A DNA stretch of 64,000 nt from Anaerostipes sp. MSJ-23 (GTDB lineage: Bacteria; Bacillota; Clostridia; Lachnospirales; Lachnospiraceae). The DNA lies in contig NZ_JAHLPY010000010.1 in the NCBI RefSeq assembly GCF_018918155.1, positions 1 to 64,000 on the forward strand, read 5' to 3'. This document shows, one piece after another, positions 41,945-52,327 of this stretch (positions are counted from its first letter, which is position 1; every line of letters begins with the position of its first letter). Under the pieces are notes generated by a model, which saw only the letters and a list, made by a program, of their open reading frames with translations, did no database searches and was not told the DNA's origin. The position numbers and the translations under genes are program-made.

Positions 41945-43129
41945 TTAAATTTCACAAAATTCTGATGGATAGATTTGTCCATCTTTAATTACTTTTTTTA
42001 AGCGAAGTTCTTCGTCCCATAAAACAAGGTCCGCTTTTTTCCCTTCTTCAATAGATCCGTACCTATCGTCAATTTTCAAGCTTTTTGCTGGATGAATAGT
42101 GGCACAGGCAATGGCTGTCTCTAAAGGAATTCCCATCTTCTTTACTGCAATTCTAACACAGTCTGGTAATGTTGTCGCGGAACCAGCCAATGCTCCATCT
42201 GACGCAAGTGTTGCACGATTTCCTCTAACATTAACATCCAATCCGCCTAGTGTATAAGAACCGTCCGGCATCCCAGTTGCACGCATACTATCACTGATGA
42301 GAATCATACGCTCTGCTCCCATCATCTGAAATGTTGCTCTTACAACGGATGGATGAATATGAATTCCATCGCAAATTAATTCAGCCATAACATGAGGACT
42401 ATCTGATACTGCACCAATTACACCTGGATTCCTATGATGAAATGGCGGCATTGCATTATAAAGATGCACCGCATGATCTGCCCCAAGATCAAAGGCCTCC
42501 ATAGCAGTATCATAATCTGCATTTGTATGGGCAAGAGAAACCGATACTTCTTCTTTTACTTCTTTTATAAAATCACTGCATTCACTTTCTTCCGGCGCAA
42601 TACCAACAAATTTTACAAGTCCACGAGCCGCTTTTTGAAATTTTTTATAAATAGAAACATCGCAAGGAATAATATTTTTTTCATCCTGGGCCCCTTTTTT
42701 TACTTTGCTGATAAAAGGTCCCTCCATATTAACCCCAACTAAATCTGCTCCCCAAATAGTTTGTTTTTTTTCTTGCAGGTCACGATAATCCGCTGCATTT
42801 TCAAGGATCTGTTCCAGTTTTTCTACTGGGAGTGTCATCGTAGCTGGAGAAATTGCTGTCACTCCAATAGATGCTTCAAACTGTGAAATTGTATCCAATA
42901 CTTCTCTTGTTCCATCACAAAAATCAGCACCTTTACATCCATGAAAATGAAGATCAATCATTCCAGGAATACAATAACATCCTTGTCCATCAAGCACCTG
43001 TTGGGAAGCTGTACTTTCGACAGCTTCCCTTTCTGTGTAGACTTCTTTGATATGATCATCTTCTGTTATAATAACACCAGGAACAAACGTCTGATCCGGT
43101 TGATAAATTTTTATATTTTTTATAATCAT
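41945..43129 (-). CDS. nagA: N-acetylglucosamine-6-phosphate deacetylase
   Basis: A 394-residue amidohydrolase removing acetate from GlcNAc-6-P. The metal-binding start DLHFHGCKGADFCDG, the HLYNAMPPFHHRNPG loop and the LISDSMRATGMPDG aspartate motif are all intact. It lies 26 bp after nagB in the amino-sugar operon. Confidence 0.96.
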   Translation of the reverse strand: MIIKNIKIYQPDQTFVPGVIITEDDHIKEVYTEREAVESTASQQVLDGQGCYCIPGMIDLHFHGCKGADFCDGTREVLDTISQFEASIGVTAISPATMTLPVEKLEQILENAADYRDLQEKKQTIWGADLVGVNMEGPFISKVKKGAQDEKNIIPCDVSIYKKFQKAARGLVKFVGIAPEESECSDFIKEVKEEVSVSLAHTNADYDTAMEAFDLGADHAVHLYNAMPPFHHRNPGVIGAVSDSPHVMAELICDGIHIHPSVVRATFQMMGAERMILISDSMRATGMPDGSYTLGGLDVNVRGNRATLASDGALAGSATTLPDCVRIAVKKMGIPLETAIACATIHPAKSLKIDDRYGSIEEGKKADLVLWDEELRLKKVIKDGQIYPSEFCEI

Positions 43130-43155
43130 AATATCGCCTTCTCTTTAGCATTTTT

Positions 43156-43905
43156 CTATTTCTGAGATAAATATTCTTCTGGTACAAGTGATAATGCTGC
43201 TTCATCTGCAACAATTGTCACATCATTATGGAACTGAAGAATTGATCCAGGTACCTGTGGTGTTACTTCCCCACAAATAGAATCTTTAAGTGCCTGTGCT
43301 TTTTCTTCTCCACTTACGACAACTAATAATTTTTTAGATCTTAGAATCGTACCGATTCCCATGCTATAAGCCTGTTTTGGTACATCATCAATAGAATCGA
43401 AAAATCTCTTATTTGCATCAATGGTACTTTCTTTTAATGTTACACAATGTGTTGCTTTTTCAAAAATATCTCCAGGTTCATTAAACCCAATATGACCGTT
43501 TCTTCCAAGACCCAAAAGCTGAAGATCTACAATTCCAAGGCTTTTTACAAGCGCTTCATAACGTGTTGCCTCTGCTTCACTGTCAAGATTCATTCCATCT
43601 GGAAGATATGTGTTCTCAACATTGATATTTACTTTATCAAATAAATGTTCATGCATAAAATAATAATAACTTTGCTCATTTTCCTTTGGAAGACCTTTGT
43701 ATTCATCCAAATTAACCGTTGTTACATTTGAAAAATCAAGATCTCCTTTTTCATACCATTTTACTAACTGTTCATAAACGCCAATTGGTGAAGATCCTGT
43801 TGCCAATCCAAGCATAGACTCTGGTTTTAAAATAATTTGTGCAGATATAATATTTGCTGCCACTCTGCTCATTTCATCATAATCTTTTGTTTTATAAATT
43901 CTCAT
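43156..43905 (-). CDS. nagB: Glucosamine-6-phosphate deaminase
   Basis: A 249-residue isomerase/deaminase giving fructose-6-P and ammonia. The family motifs GLATGSSPIGVYEQL, VNLDEYKGLP and GLGRNGHIGFNEPG are present. It overlaps the RpiR regulator stop by 4 bp, so the two are coupled. Confidence 0.97.
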   Translation of the reverse strand: MRIYKTKDYDEMSRVAANIISAQIILKPESMLGLATGSSPIGVYEQLVKWYEKGDLDFSNVTTVNLDEYKGLPKENEQSYYYFMHEHLFDKVNINVENTYLPDGMNLDSEAEATRYEALVKSLGIVDLQLLGLGRNGHIGFNEPGDIFEKATHCVTLKESTIDANKRFFDSIDDVPKQAYSMGIGTILRSKKLLVVVSGEEKAQALKDSICGEVTPQVPGSILQFHNDVTIVADEAALSLVPEEYLSQK

Positions 43906-44723
43906 TTTTTCTCTCCTTTCAACGCTTTCAACGTATCATCATGTAACATTTCTTTTTTCAATTTATCTTGTTCTACATAGTATGAGTAGATTAAGTCCAA
44001 CGTAATCAAGATTGGAAACTGTGGAGAAATTAAATTTCCATGATCCAGGTATTTCAAAGAAGGAATCAAAACAAGTTCATCGCAAAATTCCTGGTAATTT
44101 TCCACATTTCTCCCTGTAAGTAATATGGTCTTAGCTCCTCGGTGATGAGACTTCCTTAGCATATAAAGAACATCTGAAGAACTTCCACTAATACTAATTC
44201 CAATCACCAGACGCCCCTCTTTTTGCATCACTGCCTGCATCCTCATTAAATCAGGATCTTGAATAGAATCAATGTCTACACCAATTCTCATAAACCGAAG
44301 TTTCATTTCTCTTGCAGCAAGTCCCGAACTACCTTTTCCACATACAAAAACTCTTTTTGCTTTTCCAAGATCATCACAAATTCTTAAAATCTGTCCTTCA
44401 TCCATCAAACTGTACGTTTTATTCAATAATTCTTGATACGCATTTAATACTGTTCTTGTATGAGCTGTAATTTCCTGATGACTTTCTACAAAATTTTCTT
44501 CATATTGGTAAATAAATTCCCGATAGCCTCGATAACCACATTTTTGAGCAAACCTTGACAAAGAAGCCTCTGATACAAATAATTTTTTTGAAATTTGCTT
44601 TGCGGAAAAATTGATCTTTTTTTTATTTTTCAGAAAAAAATCAGCAATGATCCGTTCCATCGGTGTAAAATTTTCATATGTTGATTCTATAACCGGTATA
44701 ACGGATTTTTTCTCATATTCCAT
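43902..44723 (-). CDS. MurR/RpiR family transcriptional regulator
   Basis: A 273-residue regulator with an N-terminal HTH_6 domain (about 10-85; ISKKLFVSEASLSRFAQKCG is the recognition helix region) and a C-terminal SIS sugar-phosphate domain (VFVCGKGSSGLAAREMKLRF). It probably senses an amino-sugar phosphate and controls this operon. A GAAAG/CTTTC dyad upstream of nanE is a candidate site. It lies 14 bp after nanE. Confidence 0.9.
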   Translation of the reverse strand: MEYEKKSVIPVIESTYENFTPMERIIADFFLKNKKKINFSAKQISKKLFVSEASLSRFAQKCGYRGYREFIYQYEENFVESHQEITAHTRTVLNAYQELLNKTYSLMDEGQILRICDDLGKAKRVFVCGKGSSGLAAREMKLRFMRIGVDIDSIQDPDLMRMQAVMQKEGRLVIGISISGSSSDVLYMLRKSHHRGAKTILLTGRNVENYQEFCDELVLIPSLKYLDHGNLISPQFPILITLDLIYSYYVEQDKLKKEMLHDDTLKALKGEKK

Positions 44724-44737
44724 GTTTTTTCCCTTTA

Positions 44738-45424
44738 CTATAAAGTCTCTATTTCCTGTGCAAATGATTTTGTGATTAACTGTGGTCTTGTAATTGCAGA
44801 TCCAACAACAACACTATATGCTCCAAGTTCCAACACTCTTTTTGCTTTTTGTGGAGTATTAATATTTCCTTCTGCGATGACCGGATGTTTCACTTTTTTT
44901 AAAATTTCTCGAAGAATTTCAAAATTATTCTTCTCAATTTTTAAATGACTGCTTTGTTTTGTATAGCCAACCAATGTTGTTCCTATAAAATCAAATCCAA
45001 GTTCATCTGCATGAATCGCCTCTTCTACCGTCGAACAATCTGCCATAAATAACTGATTCGGATATTTTTCTTTGACTTTTTGGAAGAAATCATCGACAGA
45101 AACTCCTTTGGGACGACTAGAAACCGTTGCATCTATTGCTATAATTTCTGGTTTTACCTCCATAAGTTCTTCTATTTCTTTCATTGTCGGTGTGATATAA
45201 ACATCACAGCCTTCATAATTTCTTTTTACAATTCCAATCACTGGAAGATCAACCGTTTTTTTAATTTCGGAAATATCTTCTTTTGTGTTTGCCCGAATTC
45301 CAAAAGCTCCACCTTGCTTTGCTGCCAAAGCCATTCTTCCCATGATAAAAGAAGAATGAAGAGGTTCCTCTGGCAAAGCCTGACAAGAAACAATTAGTTT
45401 TCCTTTGAGATTTTCAATACCCAT
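44738..45424 (-). CDS. nanE: N-acetylmannosamine-6-phosphate 2-epimerase
   Basis: A 228-residue TIM-barrel protein converting ManNAc-6-P to GlcNAc-6-P. It opens [18 protein letters not shown] and has [17 protein letters not shown] and [24 protein letters not shown], which are characteristic of NanE. It heads the nanE-rpiR-nagB-nagA operon. No nanA or nanK is in the window, so sialate cleavage and ManNAc phosphorylation must be encoded elsewhere or the entry sugar is different. Confidence 0.95.
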   Translation of the reverse strand: MGIENLKGKLIVSCQALPEEPLHSSFIMGRMALAAKQGGAFGIRANTKEDISEIKKTVDLPVIGIVKRNYEGCDVYITPTMKEIEELMEVKPEIIAIDATVSSRPKGVSVDDFFQKVKEKYPNQLFMADCSTVEEAIHADELGFDFIGTTLVGYTKQSSHLKIEKNNFEILREILKKVKHPVIAEGNINTPQKAKRVLELGAYSVVVGSAITRPQLITKSFAQEIETL

Positions 45425-45461
45425 TTTGATTTCCTCCTTCTTTGTTTCGTTCTTTATCTCT

Positions 45462-45519
45462 AGTATATCCGCTTTAAAATTATTTTCAATACTTTTGTAT
45501 TATTCTGAAAGTTCTTTCA
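45462..45519 (-). promoter_or_regulatory. nanE promoter and candidate RpiR operator
   Basis: TTGAAA (45484-45489) and TATACT (45462-45467) are 16 bp apart on the minus strand. Upstream, 45506-45519 holds the palindrome TGAAAG-TT-CTTTCA. RpiR-family sites often have GAAA/TTTC half-sites, so this is a good candidate operator (inference). Confidence 0.6.
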
Positions 45520-45596
45520 ATAACAATCGAAAAATATCTTCTTTTGTAAAAAATGAGTTCAAAATTTGTAATTTCTTTCATATTTTTATACAAAAA

Positions 45597-45619
45597 AAGA
45601 AGGTATTGCATACCTTCTT
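45597..45619 (-). terminator. Terminator of rnpB
   Basis: AAGAAGGTA/TACCTTCTT with a short loop, followed by a T-run on the minus strand. Confidence 0.85.
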
Positions 45620-45637
45620 AAAAAGTCTTTGATCAAA

Positions 45638-45988
45638 CTTAGCCAGACGATAAGCCGGGTTCTGTCATTGAATGGTCATCTATCTCGACTTGCTGTTGCC
45701 AGCAAGCTCTAGCGACCCACCTGAAAACAAATCGGGCCAATTTATCGTTTTCTGTTCGGTCTTGCTTCGGATGAGGTTTACATGTGCCCTGTCTGTTACC
45801 AGACAGGCGGTAAGCTCTTACCTTGCCTTTCCACCCTTACCGGTAAAACCGGCGGTTTATTTCTGTTGCACTGGCTTGAGGGTTGCCCCTACCGGACGTT
45901 ATCCGGCATCCTGCCCTATGAAGCCCGGACTTTCCTCACCATTCCCCTTTCGTCTGAAATGGCGCGACCATTTGTCTGACTAAGCACG
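45638..45988 (-). ncRNA. rnpB: RNase P RNA, bacterial class A
   Basis: About 350 nt. The minus-strand RNA has the invariant core GAGGAAAGTCCGGGCTTC near its 5' end, AGGGTGGAAAGGCAAGGTAAGAGC-like middle sequence with CTTACCGCC, and the 3' end with CAGAACCCGGCTTATCG. Its ends TTAGTCAGAC and GTCTGGCTAA pair to close P1. It trims tRNA 5' ends. The 3' side is followed by a terminator and the 5' side by a promoter at 45995-46023. Confidence 0.97.
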
Positions 45989-45994
45989 TTTGCT

Positions 45995-46023
45995 ATCATA
46001 TCACAAAAAAACCTTGAAAACAA
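45995..46023 (-). promoter_or_regulatory. rnpB promoter
   Basis: TTGTTT (46018-46023) and TATGAT (45995-46000) with a 17-bp spacer, predicting a start at about 45988. Confidence 0.7.
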
Positions 46024-46060
46024 TATTTATTTGAAAAATCCACGCAAACTTGCAAAATTT

Positions 46061-47722
46061 TTATGTTTCAAAACAACTTCCGCCGATAAATTCTCTCAAA
46101 AGTGATGTTTTTGGAATATCTTCACTCTTAATATTCAAAAAATAATCAAGAAAATTTAAAAGTCTTTTTGCTTCTTGATATTCTGGACAATTTCTTGGAA
46201 CCGCAAATAATAATGGCTCTGCATACTGTTTTAGAACAGCCAATTCATAAATCTGTGAAGAATTAAACATAATATCTGCCTCTTCCTGATATGGAAAGAT
46301 ATTATCTTCTTCTCCCTTTCTTACAGAATCCCATCGTCCAATCGTTTCCTTTGCATCATTGCCTCTCGTCATCGAATCTCTTACGATCCTTCGAAGTAAT
46401 CTTCCATCAGAACTCGGAATTCTATTATGTTCATCCAGATTAATCTGGCTTAATGCACTAACATAAATTTTATATTTTGCTTCTCTTGGAAGGTTTCTAG
46501 AAAGCTCACCATTTAGTCCATGAATTCCTTCAATAACAAGGATATCATCATGGCCTAATTTTAATGTCTTTCCTTTATATTCTCTTTTTCCCGTTACAAA
46601 ATTATAAGTCGGCATTGAAATTTCTTCACCTGCTAAAAGGCAATTCATATGTTTTGTAAAAAGATCAACATCTAATGAAGCAATTGTCTCAAAATTATAA
46701 TTTCCAAATTCATCTTTTGGAGATAATTCTCGATCAAGGAAATAATCATCCAAAGAAATCGGATGTGGATTTTTTCCTGCAATTTGCAGCTGAATCGATA
46801 ATCTGTGAGAAAATGTTGTTTTTCCAGAAGAAGATGGTCCAGCAATTAAAACAATCTTTTTATGTCCCTGAACAATTTTATCGGCAATTTCTGCCATCAA
46901 TTTTTCTTGAAGTCCTTCCTGTAAAAGAATCAAATGATTGGTATTTCCACATGTAATGACTTCATTTAAAGCGCCAACCGTATCGACCCCCATCGTGGCA
47001 CTCCACTCTCTGGATCGCTGCATCACGCGAAACAATTTGGGCTGTGGATAAAATTTCTGAAGTTCTTCTGTCTGATGGCGTTTTGGTGTCTGAAGTACTA
47101 ACCCATCTTGATAAGGTGATACAAGAAATGTTTGAATATAACCTGTTGATGGTGCCATATATCCATAAAAATAATTTTCGTATCCTCCAAGAGAATATAA
47201 GTTGGTCTTAGATTCTCTACGAAAACGAAACAATCTCTGTTTTTCCTTTAATCCAACACCTTCAAAATATTTTTGCGCCTGGTAAGTATCTACTGATGTT
47301 TTTTGAATTGGAATATTTTCCTTACAAATTTCTTCCATTCGCTTTTGTACTTTTAAAGCCATTTGAACATTTACTTGAATATCTCTTACGAGAAATTCAC
47401 AAAAGGTGCTATTTCCAATAGAATATTTAATTGAAATATCATCACTGGAACCTTCTCCAAATAAATCTTCGCATGCTTTCAAGAATATAAACATTGCTGT
47501 CCGTTTATAAGTCATATACCCAGCTTCCTGTGCTAGTGTAACAAATTCTACCTGACAGTTTTTCTCAACTGGTTGAAATAATTCTTTTAATTTACCGTTC
47601 ACATAGGCGAGTAAAATAACTGGTTCTCCCTTTTTTTGTACTTTATCTGCAAGTTCCTGAAAGGTTGTACCAGCTTCTACCGTGTAATCTACACCTTTTA
47701 TAGTTACATGATACATTCGCAT
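46061..47722 (-). CDS. Nucleoside kinase with N-terminal TGS-like/SAD region
   Basis: About 553 residues. An N-terminal ubiquitin-like/TGS segment (TFQELADKVQKKG) and a threonyl-tRNA-synthetase second-additional-domain-like part (to about 250) precede a uridine kinase/phosphoribulokinase domain with P-loop AGPSSSGKTTFSHRL and later YKIYVSALSQINLDEHNR. The family is widespread in Clostridia and its nucleoside substrate is not certain. The ATG at 47722 (or 47716) follows AAGGAG; longer in-frame starts would lie inside nif3. Confidence 0.85.
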   Translation of the reverse strand: MRMYHVTIKGVDYTVEAGTTFQELADKVQKKGEPVILLAYVNGKLKELFQPVEKNCQVEFVTLAQEAGYMTYKRTAMFIFLKACEDLFGEGSSDDISIKYSIGNSTFCEFLVRDIQVNVQMALKVQKRMEEICKENIPIQKTSVDTYQAQKYFEGVGLKEKQRLFRFRRESKTNLYSLGGYENYFYGYMAPSTGYIQTFLVSPYQDGLVLQTPKRHQTEELQKFYPQPKLFRVMQRSREWSATMGVDTVGALNEVITCGNTNHLILLQEGLQEKLMAEIADKIVQGHKKIVLIAGPSSSGKTTFSHRLSIQLQIAGKNPHPISLDDYFLDRELSPKDEFGNYNFETIASLDVDLFTKHMNCLLAGEEISMPTYNFVTGKREYKGKTLKLGHDDILVIEGIHGLNGELSRNLPREAKYKIYVSALSQINLDEHNRIPSSDGRLLRRIVRDSMTRGNDAKETIGRWDSVRKGEEDNIFPYQEEADIMFNSSQIYELAVLKQYAEPLLFAVPRNCPEYQEAKRLLNFLDYFLNIKSEDIPKTSLLREFIGGSCFET

Positions 47723-47732
47723 CACACTCCTT

Positions 47733-48521
47733 TTAAATGACTTTGTAAGGAACTCCTGCTTTATAAGAAATAATTTCACACTCTGGTAACTTATCAGAAA
47801 GCAACTGACTCATATCATCAATAAAGATTTGTTCCAATCCATAATGTCCAGCATCTATGATAGAAAGACCCATATCTATAGCGTCCAATCCTTCATGATG
47901 ACCAATATCTCCAGTAATCAAAACGTCCGCTTGTTTTTTTACTGCCTCATAAATCATACTTCTACCAGATCCAGGAACAAATGCAAGCTTTTGCACCTTA
48001 TGTTCTAAATCTCCAAAAATAGTAATACTATCCAAAGAAAATGCCTTCTTGATTTTCTGTCCATATGCCTCCAGAGTCACAGGTTTTGTAAGATTTCCAA
48101 TCATTCCTATGCCTTTTCCTTCTTCTCTGAGTTTTGGATTTTTTGTAAGCTCTAATGCTTCCTGTGGACAAAATGAAAGTCTCTTTGCAATTTGTTCTCC
48201 CATTCTACACACATCATAGTTCGTGTGCATTCCATAACAACTGATCTGATGATGAATCAATTGTAACATTTTCTTTTGAATAAAGTTTTCATCTGTACAC
48301 CTTTTCATAGAGGAAAATATGATTGGATGATGTGCAAGAATAAAGTCCGCACCAACTTCTATTGCTTTTTCAACTACTTCATTCGTAATATCAAGAACTA
48401 CTAAGATTTTTTTGACTTCTTGTGTTCTATCACCAATCAAAAATCCTGGATTATCCCAACCTTCCGCCGCATAAAGCGGTACTTCTTGTTCCAAAATTTC
48501 TATGATATCCCTACATTTCAT
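47733..48521 (-). CDS. Nif3-like dinuclear metal centre protein
   Basis: A 262-residue member of the NIF3/YqfO family. Metal ligands are visible in LAHHPIIF and GDIGHHEGLDAID. A GTP cyclohydrolase-like activity has been suggested for the family but the role remains uncertain. It overlaps trmK by 11 bp; trmK-nif3 behind rpoD is a common Firmicutes order. Confidence 0.92.
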   Translation of the reverse strand: MKCRDIIEILEQEVPLYAAEGWDNPGFLIGDRTQEVKKILVVLDITNEVVEKAIEVGADFILAHHPIIFSSMKRCTDENFIQKKMLQLIHHQISCYGMHTNYDVCRMGEQIAKRLSFCPQEALELTKNPKLREEGKGIGMIGNLTKPVTLEAYGQKIKKAFSLDSITIFGDLEHKVQKLAFVPGSGRSMIYEAVKKQADVLITGDIGHHEGLDAIDMGLSIIDAGHYGLEQIFIDDMSQLLSDKLPECEIISYKAGVPYKVI

Positions 48522-49206
48522 AATATCCGAACGCCTCCCTTATATAATCACACATCGTAAGTATTTCCTCTCTGCGTTGCCGAATATGCTCTTTTTCACT
48601 ATCATTTAAATATTTTAATATTTCTCCATATTTTTGATACTGCAAATCCATGTATTCTAAAAGTATCGGATCTTGATTTTTTAATAGTTTTTCTCCAAAG
48701 TAATAAAAACATTCTTTTTCATAGATTTCTTTTCCATGAATCGCGCGTATAATTATATAATATTTTCCATCTTCTTTTACCATAGCTTCTTTTGCAATCA
48801 AAAATCCATGGTCATGAAGAAAATGCCGCACTTTTTCCAAGTGAGACTGTGGCGAAAGAATCATTTCTTTGATTTCTTTTAATTTTTCCAGATCATTTTC
48901 AAGAATCTTAACAACAAGATCCCCTCCCATTCCTGCAATGACAAGAGAATCAACTTCCGTTTGTGGAAGTTGATTCAATCCATCTGATAGAATGCATGTG
49001 ATCTGATCTTGTGCATCCATTTCTTTTATATGTTGCCTCGCCCGGCTTAGCGGTTCCTTTCCTACATCCATTGCAAATGCTTTTGGACATTTACCGCTTT
49101 TGACCAAATCGATCGGTATGTATCCATGATCTGTTCCAATATCCGCCACACATAATCCTTTCGTTACGAAAGATGCAATGGTTTTTAAACGGTTTGACAA
49201 TTCCAT
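48511..49206 (-). CDS. trmK: tRNA (adenine22-N1)-methyltransferase
   Basis: A 231-residue SAM enzyme modifying A22 of tRNAs. Motif I is VADIGTDHGYIPIDLV and the VIAGMGGDLVV segment is typical of TrmK, with a C-terminal coiled-coil helical part. It starts 10 bp after rpoD and overlaps nif3. Confidence 0.94.
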   Translation of the reverse strand: MELSNRLKTIASFVTKGLCVADIGTDHGYIPIDLVKSGKCPKAFAMDVGKEPLSRARQHIKEMDAQDQITCILSDGLNQLPQTEVDSLVIAGMGGDLVVKILENDLEKLKEIKEMILSPQSHLEKVRHFLHDHGFLIAKEAMVKEDGKYYIIIRAIHGKEIYEKECFYYFGEKLLKNQDPILLEYMDLQYQKYGEILKYLNDSEKEHIRQRREEILTMCDYIREAFGYYEM

Positions 49207-49216
49207 AGGCTACACC

Positions 49217-50425
49217 TTAATCTAAATAGTCTTTTAATTTTCTGCTACGACTTGGATGTCTTAATTTGCGCAATGCTTTTGCTTCAATCTGTCGGATACG
49301 TTCTCTTGTAACGTTAAATTCTTTTCCAACTTCTTCTAGCGTTCTTGCACGGCTATCATCGAGCCCAAAACGCAATCTTAATACTTTCTGTTCTCTTTCT
49401 GTTAATGTTCCAAGAACTTCATCAAGCTGCTCTTTTAATAAAGTAAAAGCTGCTGCATCCGCTGGTACTGGTACATTTTCATCCTGAATAAAATCTCCAA
49501 GATGACTGTCTTCCTCTTCACCAATTGGAGTTTCCAAAGATACTGGTTCTTGAGAAATTTTAAGGATCTCTCGAACACGCTCTACCGGAATATCCATTTC
49601 TTCTGCAATTTCTTCTGGAGAAGGTTCTCTTCCAAGTTCCTGTAGTAACTGTCTAGATACACGAATGAGTTTATTAATTGTTTCTACCATATGAACCGGA
49701 ATACGAATCGTTCTTGCCTGATCGGCAATTGCTCTTGTAATTGCCTGACGAATCCACCAAGTTGCATACGTACTAAATTTATATCCTTTTCGGTAATCAA
49801 ATTTTTCTACTGCTTTAATCAACCCAAGATTTCCTTCTTGAATTAGATCAAGAAACAGCATTCCACGTCCAACATAACGTTTTGCAATACTTACAACAAG
49901 ACGTAAGTTTGCCTCTGCCAGTTTTTTCTTAGCGGCATCACCCTTCGCGATGTAACGTTTCTGTTCCTTGATTTTTTCTTCCAGCTCTTTTTTCTCGTCT
50001 TCATTTTTTGCATTTTCTAGCTGTTCTTTGAGTTTCTCAATTTCTTCTTCTGCCTGATTTCCATCTTCCATTTTTTGAGCAAGATTAATTTCTTCATCTG
50101 CACTAAGAAGTGGTACTTTACCAATTTCTTTTAAATACATACGCACAGGATCTTCAATACTGATCCCATCTGGTACAGCAATTTCTGTCTCATCATCTAA
50201 AGTATCATCCAAATCATCATCGTCATCCTCCACTGCTGCCAGTGTCAAAACATCGATTCCATTTTGTTCCAGATAATCATAAATTGCTTCCATCATATCA
50301 GATGTCAATTTCATATCTTTAAAATAAGATTCAATCTGTGCATACTCCAGAAAATTTTTATTCTTTTTTCCAAGTTCGATTAATCCAGAGAGTTTCTCAC
50401 TGAATTGTTCCATTGTACCTTCCAT
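49217..50425 (-). CDS. rpoD: RNA polymerase primary sigma factor (sigma-A)
   Basis: A 402-residue housekeeping sigma factor. Region 1.1 lies at about 8-60, an acidic stretch at 66-80, region 1.2 at 92-118, a coiled acidic insert at 124-155, region 2 with [20 protein letters not shown] (promoter-melting Trp223-Trp224), region 3 at about 245-300 and region 4 ending with the helix-turn-helix [20 protein letters not shown]. It lies 36 bp after dnaG, as in other Firmicutes. Confidence 0.98.
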   Translation of the reverse strand: MEGTMEQFSEKLSGLIELGKKNKNFLEYAQIESYFKDMKLTSDMMEAIYDYLEQNGIDVLTLAAVEDDDDDLDDTLDDETEIAVPDGISIEDPVRMYLKEIGKVPLLSADEEINLAQKMEDGNQAEEEIEKLKEQLENAKNEDEKKELEEKIKEQKRYIAKGDAAKKKLAEANLRLVVSIAKRYVGRGMLFLDLIQEGNLGLIKAVEKFDYRKGYKFSTYATWWIRQAITRAIADQARTIRIPVHMVETINKLIRVSRQLLQELGREPSPEEIAEEMDIPVERVREILKISQEPVSLETPIGEEEDSHLGDFIQDENVPVPADAAAFTLLKEQLDEVLGTLTEREQKVLRLRFGLDDSRARTLEEVGKEFNVTRERIRQIEAKALRKLRHPSRSRKLKDYLD

Positions 50426-50461
50426 AGTTCGTCCTTTCTTCTCATTTCTATTGTAACCAAC

Positions 50462-52234
50462 CTATATTGAAATATGCAGTTTTAAAAGACTGCTCTTTTC
50501 CTGAATCAGCTCCTGCCATTTCAAAATATCATTTGTTGCATTCATCTGTTGTTCAATACTTTCTTCTTTTACCCGCCGAACAATATCTGTCAGCGCCTTA
50601 TCATTATCTTCCGGTGACGGAGCCATCTTAAGCGTTGTATTAAATAATTCCGCTATTTTTTTCTGATCCTTAGGATCCGTATACTGATTAAGAATTCTCG
50701 CCGGAATCACTTTCTTTTCCTTTTCATACTGTTCAAATAGCATCAGTGCCACTCCATGATAAATCGGATCATGAAAATCCTCTGGACTAATAATGCCATT
50801 TAATTTTTCAAATAAAACTGGTTCGTTTACGAACCATGTGAGTAATAATTTTTGTGGCTGCCTCTTTTTCTCCTGTTTGTCTTCCTCCGGTGCTACCCTT
50901 CTTTCTTCTCTTTTCATCCGCTGACGTTCTTGTTGTGTAATATACCCATTACTTCCATAATCATCCACCAAGTCTTGAAACTCCTTAGGACTGATGAAAT
51001 ATTCTCTAGAAACAGCTTCGATAAAATTTTTTCTTTCCAAAGGATCTACAATTCCTGCCAACACTTTTGCAGCTTCATGCTGAAATTTTGTTTTTTCTCC
51101 AGGATCATTTTGATCATATTGACCGGACAATGTTTCAATCTCAAACATAACACAATTCTGTGCTTTTTTAATACGTTCCTCTAATGCCGCAGCTCCCATA
51201 TTTTTTACAAATTCATCAGGATCTTTATATGGCGAAAGATTCAAAACTCGAACGTTCAGTCCAGCATCTTTTAAAATTGGAATCGCACGTAAAATGGCTC
51301 TCTGTCCTGCCTCGTCATTATCAAAAGATAAAATAACATTTTCTGTATAACGCCTAAGGAGCATACCATGACCACTCGTAAATGCGGTTCCTAAAGCTGC
51401 AACGGCATTGGTAAATCCTGCCTGGTGCATAGAAATTACATCCATGTATCCTTCACATAAAATGATTTCCCTTCTTCTAGAACTTCTTGCAAAATTCAAT
51501 CCATATAAATTTCTGCTTTTATCAAAAAGTTTTGTCTCTCTGGAATTTAAATACTTAGGAGTTCCATCTCCCATAACTCTTCCACCAAATCCAATCACAC
51601 GATTATTTACATCCATAATTGGAAACATGACACGATTCCAAAATTTATCACTACCCCCTTTTTGTTCATTAAGTGTCACAAGTGCTGAATCTTTCAATTC
51701 TTCATCACTGAATCCTTTGCTTTTTAAAAAGCGATAGAGATCATCATGATAAATATCGGAATAGCCAAGGCCAAATCTTCGAATCGTATCTTCTGTAATT
51801 CCACGATTTTTAAAATAGGCCATCGCCTTTTCGCCTCGCTTACTTTGAAGAAGGCAATAAAAATAATTGGCTGCTTGCTTATTCATTTCCCGAAGTCTAG
51901 CCTTTTCATCCATTTTCCGCCGGTCCTCATCATTCAGCTCTTCCTGTGGCAGCTGCATTCCTGCACGTTCTGCTAAAAAACGGACGGCTTCTGGAAACGA
52001 AAAATTTTCATATTCCATCAGAAATGTATAAACATTTCCTCCGGCACCACAACCAAAACAATAATACATTTGTTTTTCTCTGCTTACAGAAAAAGACGGA
52101 GACTTTTCATTATGAAATGGACACAGTCCAAAATAAGAACTGCCCTTTTTTTTCAGTGGTACATAACCGGAAATCACATCCACGATATCATTGCGGCTTC
52201 GCACTTCTTCGATAATGTCTTCTCCATACATCAT
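50462..52234 (-). CDS. dnaG: DNA primase
   Basis: A 590-residue primase. The CHC2 zinc finger uses C38, H41, C59 and C62 (FGLCPFHNEKSPSF, MYYCFGCGAGG). The TOPRIM core carries LCEGYMDVISMH and ILSFDNDEAGQRA. The C-terminal part binds the replicative helicase. It primes Okazaki fragments. It is 93 bp after dgt and 36 bp before rpoD. Confidence 0.97.
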   Translation of the reverse strand: MMYGEDIIEEVRSRNDIVDVISGYVPLKKKGSSYFGLCPFHNEKSPSFSVSREKQMYYCFGCGAGGNVYTFLMEYENFSFPEAVRFLAERAGMQLPQEELNDEDRRKMDEKARLREMNKQAANYFYCLLQSKRGEKAMAYFKNRGITEDTIRRFGLGYSDIYHDDLYRFLKSKGFSDEELKDSALVTLNEQKGGSDKFWNRVMFPIMDVNNRVIGFGGRVMGDGTPKYLNSRETKLFDKSRNLYGLNFARSSRRREIILCEGYMDVISMHQAGFTNAVAALGTAFTSGHGMLLRRYTENVILSFDNDEAGQRAILRAIPILKDAGLNVRVLNLSPYKDPDEFVKNMGAAALEERIKKAQNCVMFEIETLSGQYDQNDPGEKTKFQHEAAKVLAGIVDPLERKNFIEAVSREYFISPKEFQDLVDDYGSNGYITQQERQRMKREERRVAPEEDKQEKKRQPQKLLLTWFVNEPVLFEKLNGIISPEDFHDPIYHGVALMLFEQYEKEKKVIPARILNQYTDPKDQKKIAELFNTTLKMAPSPEDNDKALTDIVRRVKEESIEQQMNATNDILKWQELIQEKSSLLKLHISI

Positions 52235-52327
52235 GTGCTCTTCCCTCCTTGTCCTGAAAAGTTCTCTCTATTATAATATTCTACATTTTCTGCCGAATTC
52301 CTTTTTTTATTTTGAACTTTTTTCATT

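Noticed and set aside
45672-45983. Plus-strand frames of 65 and 103 codons
   Set aside because: They are antisense to RNase P RNA; the conservation belongs to rnpB.
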